Assembly: GCA_033439765.1 (NCBI GenBank) | Contig: JAULSN010000010.1 | Coordinates: 1,364,001-1,428,000 of the forward strand | DNA: 64,000 bases | Direction: 5' to 3' | From: Lasiosphaeria ovina | Lineage: Eukaryota; Ascomycota; Sordariomycetes; Sordariales; Lasiosphaeriaceae | Shown: piece after piece, positions 45,025 through 55,896 of the stretch | Position numbering within the stretch: position 1 is the stretch's first letter | How the letters are laid out: each line of letters begins with the position of its first letter | Translations under genes and position numbers: made by a program | The notes under the pieces: model-generated | Told to the model about the DNA's origin: nothing | The model's database searches: none | Seen by the model: only the letters and a program-made list of their open reading frames with translations

Positions 45025-46227
45025 GCGGATGTGGTGGATATAGCGGACAGTAGAGAAGCTGAACCTAGTTGTAAATAATTACAGATTTCAATATCCTAGC
45101 TGATTACCTAATTATTTGATGTAGCTACCTACGTAGTTCCCAATTCTAGCAACTGGCAGACCATAGTTTGAGATTACAGTCGTCTGGCTTCTTTTCATTC
45201 TATATCTATATTGAAACAACTGCAATAATTACTCGGAGAGAAAGTTGATGTGTTTCTGTTCGTGGTACTTAAACCACGTAGGGATCCTACAGGTCTAAGG
45301 GTGGTAGATCTACCGTTGGGGGGTGTAATGTTGGTTCTATTCTGTCTACGGAACTAAGCTGGGTTCTAGGGCGACCGGGGTTTTGTGTGTGCGGGCGGGA
45401 GGTCTGCGCGCGGCACGTGCCTTCCTACACGTGCGCGGTCACGCGACCCCCGCTAGTGTGCGGTCACCAATATCGCTATTCCAACAGTTTCATTTATTTG
45501 TTTGTTTTCACTGCTGTGAGCGGGGTTTCATACTCTGTGTTATATTTATTATTTTTCATCTAATCGTATTTCTAGTGGGACACGGCGTCCACTCTTGTCC
45601 TACCAAGTCATTAAGCAGGAAGTTTAATAAATTTGCTCACACTGGATGCCGTGAGAGTTGTGGTAGCGAAGGAACATGTAAAGTACAGTTATATACCTAG
45701 GTTTGCTGGCTGGTCAAGGTCCGCGGCCAAAGAGAACTATCAGCTCACCAAGTTTGCTTCGCACAATTGAGCTTCTCATACACCGTCCGTCCAATATTAA
45801 CCACAATGTTCCTTATCAGAGTTGAGTCATTAGTTAGGGAGATTTAAGCAGCCTCGCGTCCAGCTAGGTTTTCTGTCTTTGAACAGTGAAGTCCCGCAAT
45901 GTGTAACAAGCCCACGTCCATCCATCAACCTGTTCAGGAACAGACATCAACCTGTACAGAGGAACGGAGACACTGTTCTTCCTCAGTCTCCATAACAACG
46001 TGCCAGTTGCAAACCATGATTACGCCAAATGTTATTCGCGACAAGCAGGACAGAAAATCATTCCCGCTCAACGTCACGAACATCACTTTCCACAGCGACT
46101 CTCCTTGGCTTCCTACAACACCAGAAAAGTAAAGCCGCGGCAGATACGTCAAGACGCATCCTCGACAAGACCAAAGGGCATTCAGACAATCAACAAGACA
46201 ACAAGTCAATCAGACAACAGCTAAGAC
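45025..46227. other. intergenic region
   Basis: About 1.2 kb, alternately AT-rich and GC-rich, with two CACGTG sites close together (about 45413 and 45427) in a GC-rich patch. Short open frames are not credible genes. The patchwork may include old transposon sequence. Confidence 0.45.
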
Positions 46228-47295
46228 ATGACGAAAATGGCGAGCATGCCTTGCGACAGTCACAGCGCGCACTACACAGCCGACGACGGCGCAAACAATC
46301 ACAATGAACCCCCTGCCAGCCCGGCCATGAGCGCGGAGCACGACAACTCAGATGGCGAATACCACGCCGGCGCGCAGAGTCATTTCCAATTCACCGGCCT
46401 GTCCCAGACCCTCGCTGAGCAGTCGCACACAACGCAGCGATGCCGCGCGCACACGCGTCCAGACGGCTTCTACTCTGCTGAGAACAGCGACGGCGACAAT
46501 GACGATCATGATGATCACTGCGACGAGCAAGAGCCCACCGACCCGTGGGAGGAGTACCGCGCCGCGCAGTCGCAGCCCAAGCAGCTGCAGTATCAACAAG
46601 ACTATCACTTGGATTACTATCACTCGGTTTCGGAGCTTAACGTCACCGATGCATACGAATCAGAGTCAGAAATGACAGAGCAAGACGTATCGCAGCTGCA
46701 GGATCAGCAGAAAGACTATCATCACTCAGACTCGGACCTCGAAGCAGAACAATCAGAGGACTCGACACAGCAGGCCGTGATCTCGCCCGAGGCGCGCGCC
46801 GCGGCGCAGCGCAAATTCTGGAACAAGGAGTTCTTCATAGACGACGCGGGCCACATGGGCGTGGCGCGCGAGTATTGGATTCAGCAGGACCGCATGCTCG
46901 GAACCAACTCCCACGGCACCCTGAGCCGCTGCAACTGGATCCGCATGTACGCCGTGCCGCTGTGGATGCCGCCGCGCCCGGCCGGCGTGCCGGCGCTCAG
47001 CGTCACGGATCCCGACGGCCGCACGGCCTACCTTGACGATGTGACGTACTACATGGACGATGTTTTCGACGATGATTCGGACTCGGGTTCCAATTACGGC
47101 TATGTTTCCGAGTCTGGCGAAGGAGATGTGGTTCGTGCTGCTGGCGAGAATGCTGGCGAGGATGCTGACGATGTTGATCGCGGTTATGACGCCGATAATG
47201 ACGAAGAAAACGACGATGGTGATAATGGCGAGAGCAGTGGCTCCGCGGCCGAGGAGTATGCACACATCTTTGGATACGGCACTAATTCTGAGTAA
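46228..47295 (+). CDS. acidic hypothetical protein
   Basis: Single exon, 355 residues, not recognised. The N-terminal 190 residues are rich in Asp, Ser, Gln, His and Tyr. A better ordered core lies at about 190-275 (RKFWNKEFFIDDAGHMGVAREYWIQQDRML, then NWIRMYAVPLWMPPRPAG and DPDGRTAYLDDVTYYMDDVF). The C-terminal 80 residues are almost purely Asp/Glu/Gly/Ser. Such acidic tails occur in histone-binding and nucleolar proteins, but no function should be assigned. The core looks like real coding sequence; the rest is low complexity. Confidence 0.55.
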   Translation: MTKMASMPCDSHSAHYTADDGANNHNEPPASPAMSAEHDNSDGEYHAGAQSHFQFTGLSQTLAEQSHTTQRCRAHTRPDGFYSAENSDGDNDDHDDHCDEQEPTDPWEEYRAAQSQPKQLQYQQDYHLDYYHSVSELNVTDAYESESEMTEQDVSQLQDQQKDYHHSDSDLEAEQSEDSTQQAVISPEARAAAQRKFWNKEFFIDDAGHMGVAREYWIQQDRMLGTNSHGTLSRCNWIRMYAVPLWMPPRPAGVPALSVTDPDGRTAYLDDVTYYMDDVFDDDSDSGSNYGYVSESGEGDVVRAAGENAGEDADDVDRGYDADNDEENDDGDNGESSGSAAEEYAHIFGYGTNSE

Positions 47296-47386
47296 TTGGC
47301 TCTATTGGGTGACTGGACTAGATGATCGCGGGCTGGGTAGACTACGATACCCGGCCTTGGTTCTGTTGAGATTGGAGGCACTTGAG

Positions 47387-47464
47387 GAGGCATGGATTGG
47401 CACTTTGTATAATACTTGGGGACCCTTGGCGAGGCATGGATTGGCACTTGTGTATAATACTTGG
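47387..47464 (+). repeat. 44-bp-period tandem repeat, two copies
   Basis: The word gaggcatggattggcact followed by tgtataatacttgg occurs at 47387-47419 and 47431-47464, about 90 bp after the preceding stop codon, probably in its 3' UTR or at the edge of the AT-rich block. Confidence 0.8.
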
Positions 47465-48270
47465 ACACATTTACGTCCCTTCCCTAGGTTCTGCTATGTA
47501 AATAACACTCGATTAGAGTGACAAAGCAGCGGCCCTTTGGAACAATAGGTCTTTATTCCCATTACTAACGCTGCTGATTCTCATCGCCACCTATAGTGTA
47601 ACTAACAATGGTGTTATTCCTATTATCATCTACCTATTCATTATCCTACTACACTAAGAAGCGAGTGATATCTTATACATCAAAAACACAAAGCCTCTAT
47701 ACCTAGTCTTCTATCCGCCTTATAAACAATGAAGCGAGAACTAAAGATAATATACTAAGGTACTATAGAAGTTCGGCTAAATTATCACTAAGAGCATAGA
47801 AAAAAATGAATAGTCTAGTAGAATACAATATAAGATTGAAAATAAAAAGCCCGTATAAGATTTTGTGCGGTGCAATGACCTTTGTTCCCGCCAAAAAGTA
47901 AAAGAAACTCCAAAAGAATAGCGGAAAAGAAAAGAAAAGAAAAGAAAAGAACAACTAAAACCAGCAAAGTTTCTATGCGGTTGCCCGGTAGTCTTTCCCA
48001 TGCCGGCGGAATTCTTGGGAGCCATAGGGGATGCCTTGGCGGTCTTCGCCTCTGGTGATGTCAGAGACTTTAATATGATCGCTGTGCTCGATCAACCGTC
48101 GACGACTTGCGATGTGAGATTAGTTTCTTACTCAGTCGGTGGAGGCTGCTCGAATAGACATCAGCAGCATCTCATGCGGGGGTGAATTTCGGATTTTGCT
48201 CACTCTCGGCGTTGGGCGACCTCCATACCGGCAGTAGGCGAAGAATTCATCCGAATAGGAAGTATAAAGC
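47465..48270. other. AT-rich, gene-free block
   Basis: AT-rich with TA-rich words and a run of aaaag units (about 47929-47952). No credible gene. It is the left part of a decayed region that continues to about 49.8 kb. Confidence 0.55.
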
Positions 48271-49150
48271 CGCCGCTACTACGTCAAAGCACCCATTCAA
48301 TAAGACGTAAGGGCATCCAGACAGCACCCAACGGCAATCAGATAGTAGCTAAGACCATATTCTTAGCGTCTAGGGTAGCGATAGGAATATCGAAGATGTC
48401 GCCAGTCGTGAGGGGACGCGCGGAAAGCCGGAACGCAGCCACCCCTCGCTCGACTAGGGGACTCCGGTTATTGGTGACATGGATTGCCAGGTCGTCCTCG
48501 TCTCGGCACTCTCGCTCCTATAGCGTGGTTGCCCGGGGCATCTAGAAGAACTGAACCCTTACAAAGATTCATGGGCTGTCTCGCTTGAGAGGATTCCAAG
48601 ACACTTAAAGCCAAAGTAGGCTTTCCCACACCAAACGTGCAGCTGTGGGCTAAGAGATATCATGTTCCATTGTTGATCCGACACCCTAAGGCCTCCCGTA
48701 AAACTTTGAACGACGGTGAGGTCCTGCGAAGATTCGCCGGGAAAGAGGAGAGCTATGGAAGATTTTAGGCTATCCGAAAAAGCAGCCAACCGTACTTCGC
48801 TATTGCAAGACGAAAAGGGGATGATATGGCATGCCTGAGGGTCGGCGGTGCTGAGGGTTATACATTTCTCGGTCTCACGCAAGAGCTCGAGGTCATCGCT
48901 CGTGTAGCTCGCTCAACTCGTCGAGAGGGAGAATACTCGCTGTGCTCTCCCTCTCCGGATCAGCTTCAGGGTGCAAAAGTCCCATGAGAGATCTCGGTCG
49001 TACGCCTCTAGGTTTCTCTTCAAGAAATGCAGGCAGAGTTCGAGCATCTCCTTATTGGAGGAGGTTGCCGTCTCGTCTAGAAAGTCGCAAATTTTCTAGC
49101 CAACGCCAGTTTCGCCTTCATCTACGCCTTTAAAGGCCGCTCTCGAGTGC
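48271..49150 (-). pseudogene. decayed fungal HNH-endonuclease-domain protein
   Basis: On the minus strand, ETEKCITLSTADPQACHIIPFSS matches the start of the fungal HNH_2 domain (Cys, then A-C-H-I-x-P-F), followed by NMISLSPQLHVWCGKAYFGFKCLGI, the typical asparagine-helix part. Downstream, reading through stops, VQFF(stop)MPRATT and SARPLTTGDIFDIPIA continue the family's C-terminal half. Several stops sit where Trp or Gln would be expected (TAG or TGA for TGG), as RIP C-to-T changes would produce. Upstream, LCLHFLKRNLEAYDRDLSWDF continues the N-terminal part but again with stops. The longest open piece is only 107 codons (48559-48882). Boundaries are approximate. Confidence 0.65.
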
Positions 49151-49790
49151 AACATAACTATTATAGCAGATAGCGGAGTCGTGAAGGAAATTGCGAAAGA
49201 GGTAGATAGATAAAGGAGCCACAGGCTAGGTGGAAGTTTTGGAGAAGTTAATTTATATAATCTAATCTTTAGATATTTACTTGCGAGGGATTTTCCGAGA
49301 TCTAAAGGGCCCTAGGATCTTATGACTTGCTATAAATGTTTCTTGTTAAGGGAGGTACTAGTTACTTAAATCCGTATTTTAGAATTCTAAAGCCCTATCT
49401 ATACCTCTTGAACACCTTTAGTAGCCAGCGTATTTACTATTCTCCTTTGCTCTTTAAGTACTACGCGAATAAATATTTAGAAATTAAAGTATATAGAGAA
49501 TTTTATGGAGAGGGCCCCACTTAGCCCGGGCTATAAGTGAGGTTATATAGGTTAATTATAGAGTAACTTATAGAATAGCCTTCACGACGTAGGAGAATCT
49601 CTAGAATAAAAAATCTATAGCCTAGCCCTTCTTAGAAGAATAAGCTAGTTTAGGCAAATCGAAATAGAGCGTTTAAAAATAGTAAGCTCTAATCACGGCA
49701 CATATACTCTAATAGATAATATATACCGTGGTCTAGACTATTATTATATTTGTTATTTCTAATTAACGTCCCCCGGGGAGGGGGGGAAGG
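49151..49790. mobile_element. AT-rich decayed repeat body ending in a polypurine tract
   Basis: Very AT-rich, with ctatag/tatata words and many stops in all frames, typical of RIP-mutated repeats. It ends abruptly in a GC-rich purine run, ggggaggggggg aagg (about 49775-49790), directly before the LTR-like segment. This order is that of an LTR retrotransposon's 3' end. No protein motif survives. Confidence 0.45.
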
Positions 49791-49928
49791 TGTTGGAAGA
49801 AGAAGCCGCATCGAGGCGTAAGTGGCGCATATGCCAAGCCACACAAAGCATCCAGAACAAAGGTCAGATTTGCCTATATATTTTGGGTATCTGACCTATG
49901 CCCACCTTCTTTTCTTCTTCCTAATACA
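49791..49928 (+). mobile_element. putative LTR (138 bp)
   Basis: The segment begins TGTTGGAAGAAG and ends CTTCTTCCTAATACA, so the ends are short imperfect inverted repeats starting TG and ending CA, as in LTRs. A polypurine tract lies immediately to its left, which fits a 3' LTR of a plus-strand element. I see no target-site duplication and no second copy in the window, so it may be a relic. Confidence 0.45.
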
Positions 49929-50244
49929 AGCACTATTTTGCCCTCAATAATGCAGTGTTGTATGTGATAGAAGGCCCCTCAATAGGTAATAAACCTATGA
50001 GAAGGCGCTACGTAAGGAATTATGCGATGTATAGATTAAAGATGGTCACGAAAAAAAAGCCAAACGTAAGGAATTATATACACGCAATATCTCGCGGAAC
50101 CACCGTGGTAGCGGAACCAAGGCGTAGCTTCGCCATTTTGGTGGAGCGAAACCGCACTTCGAGCCAGCCTCAACAGAGACAAGACGCCAGGGAGGCGATT
50201 TGAACCCAAAGGCACGCGTCATAATATGGATAGTTACAACAAGC
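49929..50244. other. spacer between LTR relic and Clr5 gene
   Basis: About 0.3 kb, no credible gene. A repeat of cgtaaggaattat occurs near 50008 and 50065. Confidence 0.5.
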
Positions 50245-50474
50245 TCAACAGTTCTGGTAATTAGTACAGGGGCAAACGGTACCTATTGGTTCGAATGACG
50301 CAACGACGCGCAACGCGTAACTCAAAAGCACGTCAAATTTGGGTTGGAAGCGATAAGAACATGTTTTTCTAGATGGGGCAATATTCGGACCGATCAGAAG
50401 TGGCATGCCATCATCATCTGACACACCCATGCTCTGATCTGAGTCATCGCCTTCTAGGTAAATTTCGAAATTTA

Positions 50475-53133
50475 TTACGGGGAATGCAATAAAGCGTGTT
50501 CGATTCCAATCCCCCATTTCATGAAGTATGTTGAACAAATGAACTCAGCATAAGCAATACGCCCACCAAACCAACCGCAATCCGAGAAGTTGTTCATCAT
50601 CTTCTTGTTGTACAATGGGGCTCTGATTGACGGTTCTCCATCCTGAAGCCCATTTACTAATGCTTGCATGTCGAAATGATCCGAGACCCAGTTGTCACCC
50701 TCCTCAAGTCGACGATAGGTCGCCACCTCTGTTTGCACCGCTGCCCAAAGAATGCCTAGTTGCTTGCTTGAGCAGTAAAAATTGGATGACATTTCTCCCC
50801 CTTCCTCCCAAAAATGAGCACAGCCACGATCCTTTTGATGTCACAGCCACGATCCTTTTGATGTCGTTCACCGACCGCAAAGCCTAGGATCTCTACGAAG
50901 AGACTCCATCCTAGCCGAGCTGGCGATGGCAGGTCATTCACAACTTGGATCGTTATTTCCTTGGCAAGTTCTAATGGTGTCAGAAGCCGATGACTGCATT
51001 CGTTCGCTTCGTCGGGTGGGGAGAACAAGGCAGGAATAGAGATTTCGCTCGGGGTGGTTGGATCTGCGTTGTGGGCAAGCAAACATGTGAGGCATGCGAT
51101 AGCCCCAAAGAGCGTCTCTTCCTCTGTTCCGTTCCTTGCCAACAGAAAGGCAACCAGAACCAAAGTGTGGAGCGGACCGAGTTCAAGCTTCTGGCGGCAT
51201 CCGCCACAACTTTTGACAAACAAACCACTTCGAGTGTTGACGTCTAGACTCCATGGTAGACTGAAAATTGCCGTGATCGAATGGCATACCGCCTGCGCCG
51301 AGGTATGACAGAAGACATGTTTCCAAGAAAAGGGGATGGTTACCCTTCCAGATGCGTAAAGCTGGCGAACACAGGGCGTATCGGCATCCCATCTCCCGCA
51401 GATGTCGACTTCTTCACCGGGAAACCTGGATTGGCTCTCGAATCCCTCGCTGACGGTCGCGGGAGTCACTGAAGTGTGTGATCGGAGGATCGTGATCATC
51501 AACGAGTCCAAAACGATATGTCCCAAATCGTTGCGGTAATTAGCGGAAATGGATACTTCATCTTGCAAGGATACGGCCAAGGTGTCGATAATAAGACAGC
51601 AAGTTTTTGCGCCATCTAGGTGAGCTACGGAAAGATGAAGGGGGTACAACGTGCGAAGCGCTGCTGCGCCTTCCGCCGTGCTAAATTTTGGCTCTTCCAG
51701 CAGATCATTGATGCATTTATGGTTTCTCGCAATTATTGCCATTGCAAAAGACTCAGCATGGAGTTCCTCCTCTGATCGCTCGAGTGCCAGGGTGATTGAA
51801 GAGACGGCCATTGGGAGACTTTGGCTTTCAATGGCAGAGAAGCTATTCGTGGACAGTGCCCCCTGAATCGCTCCGGGAGGTGACCTGAGCCCCGCTTGCT
51901 CATTCCATGTAGCCCATGTTGTCTCGTCCTCGATGTCCTGAACCTGACCCTCCTGTCGTGGTGGAGGCGAAGGCGACTTGATCCTGTCATAACTCACGGG
52001 TTGCATATAGTGAATTGTCCATCGGCACAACTGGCTCGGGGCCTGGATTGATTCGTCTGGGATTGTGGAGCTAGGGAATGCGACGGAGGGTAGAATGGCT
52101 CCAGGAGTGGGCGGTGATTGACTAAGACTCTTAGCAGCAATCAAATCCTGGGTCCATGTCTCAGGGCCGCGACCCCAGTACTTGACGGTCATGAAGGAGA
52201 ACATCCAAAGATCATGGAGCCATGACACTGTCAGTCTAGAGAGGGCGGTCAGCGACGTCCCAAGTTGAAAGATGGCGCTTGGTTCTTAACGGAATTGGCT
52301 TACCTTCGGTCATCAGGAGAGAGCCGGGCCAAAAGTTCCTTATGTCGGCCTTCGATAAAAAGGTCTGCTCGGTCGAGCTTGGCCTTGCCCTGGATCATCC
52401 GCGTGGTGGGCGATGCGGCGGTTGGTGGTGAGAGAGGAGATTCTGCGCTGTGCGGGCTATCGATGATAAAACCAGGCGAGGCCCCAGCTTGACCGAATGG
52501 TGAGGGGTGGTCCAGAGGGATCCCGGCGTTGGACAGCACAGCTGCGTATGGTAGACTCCAGCGCATGAATCTTATTGATAAAATGTTAGTTCTAGTCAAG
52601 TCTCCCAAAAGTGGCCCAGTCTCCCGACTCACATTCCGCTGGCCAAGTCTGGCTCGGGTTTGTGCCGTATTTGATCGCCAATATAACGCTTCAGCTGCTT
52701 CTTGCGTGTCTCAGTCATCTCCTTTGCGAATTCGCCGTGAACGATGGCAAGACTCGACGTGCTGGCGGCTTCTCGAGCGCGCTTGGCATGGCGCATGATA
52801 ATCTCGTCCTTCTCCTTCTTCACCATGCGCTTCCTGACACCCCATTGTTTGAAGCGATATCGGTAGTGCGTTGGTCTAAAGTACCCAGTCAGCATGATTA
52901 GGTAGCCGGTAATTAATTGCCATCGAAATCAATCCAGAAGACAATTGGACTCACTGAGCATCAAAGCCGTGATCTTGCTTCATTTTTGCAGCAAGCTGCG
53001 GGATGGTCAGATTTTCCTCCATGAAGAGATGGATGATCGTGTCTTTCAGCAATGGCCATCGTTGATCATGGGGGATCGAGCCAATCTGAGGGTTATGCAC
53101 GGGGCCCGGTGGCGCCTGAGAGGCCATTGTCAT
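50475..53133 (-). pseudogene. Clr5-domain protein, frameshifted
   Basis: Exons on the minus strand: 52955-53133, 52633-52875, 52304-52570 and 50756-52235 (GT-AG introns), an open frame of 722 codons. The Clr5 domain is at about residues 23-77: DQRWPLLKDTIIHLFMEENLTIPQLAAKM, then THYRYRFKQWGVRKR after intron 1. The long C-terminal part is unrecognised and helical. At 50819-50864 an exact 23-bp tandem duplication shifts the frame, and the protein ends at TAG 50756. Without one unit the frame continues as KQLGILWAAVQTEVATYRRLEEGDNW to 50475, which is family-like. A second shift at a run of five G near 50510 may precede further coding-like sequence (DWNRTRFIAFPVINFEIYL, to 50245). Clr5 proteins take part in fungal silencing; this copy is probably damaged. 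Confidence 0.75.
50819..50864. repeat. 23-bp perfect tandem duplication
   Basis: Unit cacagccacgatccttttgatgt is present twice with no spacer (50819-50841 and 50842-50864). As 23 is not a multiple of three it changes the reading frame of the Clr5-domain gene. Confidence 0.95.
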
Positions 53134-54167
53134 TCAAGGACAGGAAAAAGTTGTTGAAAGGAAGACGCTTGAACTTGAAGAAGCGAGGTTCGTTGTTAGC
53201 AATGAGGGGTGGATTTGCCTGCTTTCATCCCGCAGTAAGGCTGCCAGGCTTAGCCCCTTCGGGGGGACCCCTCAACTCACCGCAATCCCTCCTCTCACCC
53301 GGAAAAAAAGCAAACCCCGAAGGAGTGTGTCACACAGAAAGTGAGGCGCTCGTGCTTCATGCAGAGACACCGAAAACGCGCACTCTCGGGGCACACAAAT
53401 GGGCAACACCCAATGACAGCCAGCACAAAAAGACAATGGCCAATGAGCAGCCCCCTCCGCCGTTGATTTTCAGATAACTGATGGTAATATGATGATTGGT
53501 ACGAGTGGAACCGGCTGTCCAAGTCCATGCACAATCCAGGGACCACACCGCAGTCTGGCTGCTCGGTATTGGTACCGGCAACTCATGCCGATAAACATAA
53601 GGGCAGAAGCGAATGGGGAGGTTGTTAGTGGTGGGTCTGGCTTTGCCCGTCATCCTTGTCACGTTTTCAAGATATCTACCGCCCATCATCTGCCCAAGAA
53701 AGGTCTGTCTTTTGCAGTTCTTTTCTTTTGCGCATGTGTTTCACGGGGGTAACTCCCCCAGGCCATGCTGAAAGTACCACAATGTCCAATTTGATCGTCA
53801 ACGTCTTGTTCCTTCGCCGAGGCAACAGGGGCGGTTGACATCCATGTATCGCGTCAGTGTTCGAGATAAGTACCTACCAATTACTCCCATGGAAGCCGGG
53901 GAAGAGAGGCAGATCCTCCATTCCCTTCACTGCCTTTGATCCACGCCTACATAAGCTGTTGGGATTCCCCCCCTCTGTCTATTTTCTTCTCGTCATTTTT
54001 CCCTCTTCACCCTCCCTCTGAGCAGGAAGCCTTCCAGCATCTTACAGTACCGCCCCGCCGCTTTTCCCATACCAAACATATTCTCAATCCATCCACTTCG
54101 AGTAGCCCGTCACACGTCACCATACCCCATCAGCACGTCCCAAGCCCTCCTGCCCTCCTCACACAAC
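53134..54167. other. intergenic region, divergent promoters
   Basis: About 1 kb between the Clr5-gene start and the small plus-strand gene. The part at 53960-54165 is C/T-rich, a common sign of a fungal promoter and 5' leader. Confidence 0.5.
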
Positions 54168-54467
54168 ATGGCCCCAGACAGCGAGACCAAACAGTCCAGG
54201 CACAAAGGGCAAGATGATCCTCCCAACCACGGCTCATCCAGTACCAGCGCCCGCCATAGATTGCCCGTCCATGCCTCCACGACCTCGGACGACAAACACG
54301 GTGATCAAAACACGCCCCCGGCGAAGGAGAAGTCAGCCATGGATATCGATCTTGCCTTTGTCGGTTCGCAGTTTGACGAGTAAGCATCCCCGTTCCGGGA
54401 CGAGTCCTTGCCTCACTTGGCTGATAATTATCTCCGAACTAGCGCGTACGAATGGCCTTCCGCCTGA
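54168..54467 (+). CDS. small hypothetical protein
   Basis: Two exons, 54168-54379 and 54443-54467 (donor gtaagc, acceptor actag), giving 78 residues. It is hydrophilic, rich in Ser, Lys, Asp and His, and ends MDIDLAFVGSQFDDAYEWPSA. It has no recognised domain, signal or membrane segment. A pyrimidine-rich leader precedes the ATG, and the intron is a normal 63 nt, which supports expression. If the intron is not spliced the protein ends two codons later. Function unknown. Confidence 0.4.
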
Positions 54468-54781
54468 CGAAAATCATCTCTCTCGTCTCGCCAGACATGA
54501 CGTGGCCATGCGCGTCCGTCGGCCCACCTACCGGGCGGCCCGTCATACACGGCAAACCTTTCACCAAGGGCGGTGAGACCACCGACACTTCCCCTTCCTG
54601 TCGTCGCTCGCCTCCCTCGAGATTGATGGCGAGCTCGGTGGTTGGGAGACGTTTGTCGCTCGCCCTTTCTGTGGTTCGAAGGAAAATACTGCCAGACATA
54701 TATAATTAGGTTGTCACAGATGTTGTCTCCGTGCCTTGCTGGTATTCAAGTTCACTTTTACATTGCTGTTATCGTTTTCCT
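54468..54781. other. spacer with no recognised gene
   Basis: About 0.3 kb. Coding-like composition but no supported frame; probably the 3' UTR of the small gene. Confidence 0.45.
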
Positions 54782-55075
54782 TCAAAACAAAAAGCTCCTT
54801 CGCAATTGCGGGTGACCTACACTACGGGACACTAAATACGAATTGCTCGCCGGCCTTGAAGCATCTCCAAGCAAATGATAACCCTTGGCCTCCCTAATGA
54901 TGGTCTGTACCTCGCTCGTGCTGGCTGGCTGCATGATGCATACGGGCCGTTGGTAGCGGAACATGAGGCTTTCGGTCACTACTGATTCTGGTACACGTTA
55001 CCCTTGTCCCCCGGCCTATGCCCCTTGATGCTACCACCGTCAACTGCCATGATCAGATCCTCCATGACTACAACA
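54782..55075 (-). pseudogene. fragment of a flavin-linked (BBE-type) oxidoreductase
   Basis: The minus strand at 54850-54960 encodes RYQRPVCIMQPASTSEVQTIIREAK, which resembles the start of the FAD-binding domain of berberine-bridge-type oxidases (P-x-C-I-x-Q-P-x-S-x-x-E-V). Upstream sequence contains stops. Nothing of the rest of the enzyme is seen. A short relic; the family call is tentative. Confidence 0.35.
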
Positions 55076-55896
55076 GGGGTAACAAAGTGTTGGGGATATA
55101 CTGCTAGTAATTATGCACTAAAGCAGGGCCAAATAATATGGATCCAATTCAGCGTCGTAGCTATTGTGGATTCGAAAGACGAAAAGCCTTGGGATCTTCG
55201 CAGCAGCCTGATAGGCCCGTTTAGTACCCTGTAAAGAGATCGGGGTTTCCCTAGACTAAGCCCATTTCGTTATCTGCAGCCAACCAAACCCTCTTTGGTT
55301 TAATCGGCAAGGGTCGTGACTCCTATTGCACACAAGTATTGCTCCATAGACTGACTGGACCAGCTGCCACCAGCATTTGGAATTATGCCATGCAGACCAG
55401 CCTCTCAGCTCGAGATGAAGATGGCTGAGTTCGTATCCGAGCAATAGAAAACGTGTACTGTTTACTACGGATACCGGTCTTTGCTACCACAGAATAACTA
55501 CCGAGTTTACGCCCGCCAATTTCCGATACGCTAGATATAAAAGTGAGTCTTCGTATCTTTCTCCCATTTCTAGTCTTTCACTTTAGTAAATTTAGGTACT
55601 AGTTCAAAAGGATTGTAGTTGGGAGGCTAACTAGAGCGCCGACGGCGAGAAGAGTCCTAAAAAGTAGTTATTATTATTCGAAACGAGAATATCCCCGCCT
55701 ATACGCTGTATATACTAAGTAATGTAAATAAGCCCCTTTATATAATAGTCCGTATAGTTAAATCGCTAGGCATAGAAAGATGCTTATAAAGATTTAGAAC
55801 TATAACAAATAAACGGGCTAGGAAAAACTTTAATTGTTGAGTATTTCTAAGAAAGAGATAGGCTCTAGGATTATTTAATAGGGAGTCTAATATCTA
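55076..55896. other. AT-rich region, no gene
   Basis: Gene-free; strongly AT-rich from about 55480, with stops in all frames. It probably belongs to the decayed retroelement that follows. Confidence 0.5.

Noticed and set aside
50190..50280. B-box-like word (reverse complement of GGGTTCAAATCGCC) suggesting a minus-strand tRNA
   Set aside because: No acceptor stem, A box or anticodon arm can be placed around it.
50756..50880. Intron spanning the 23-bp duplication in the Clr5 gene
   Set aside because: Possible GT and AG dinucleotides exist (gtgaac donor) but there is no branch site or pyrimidine tract; the exact duplication explains the shift better.
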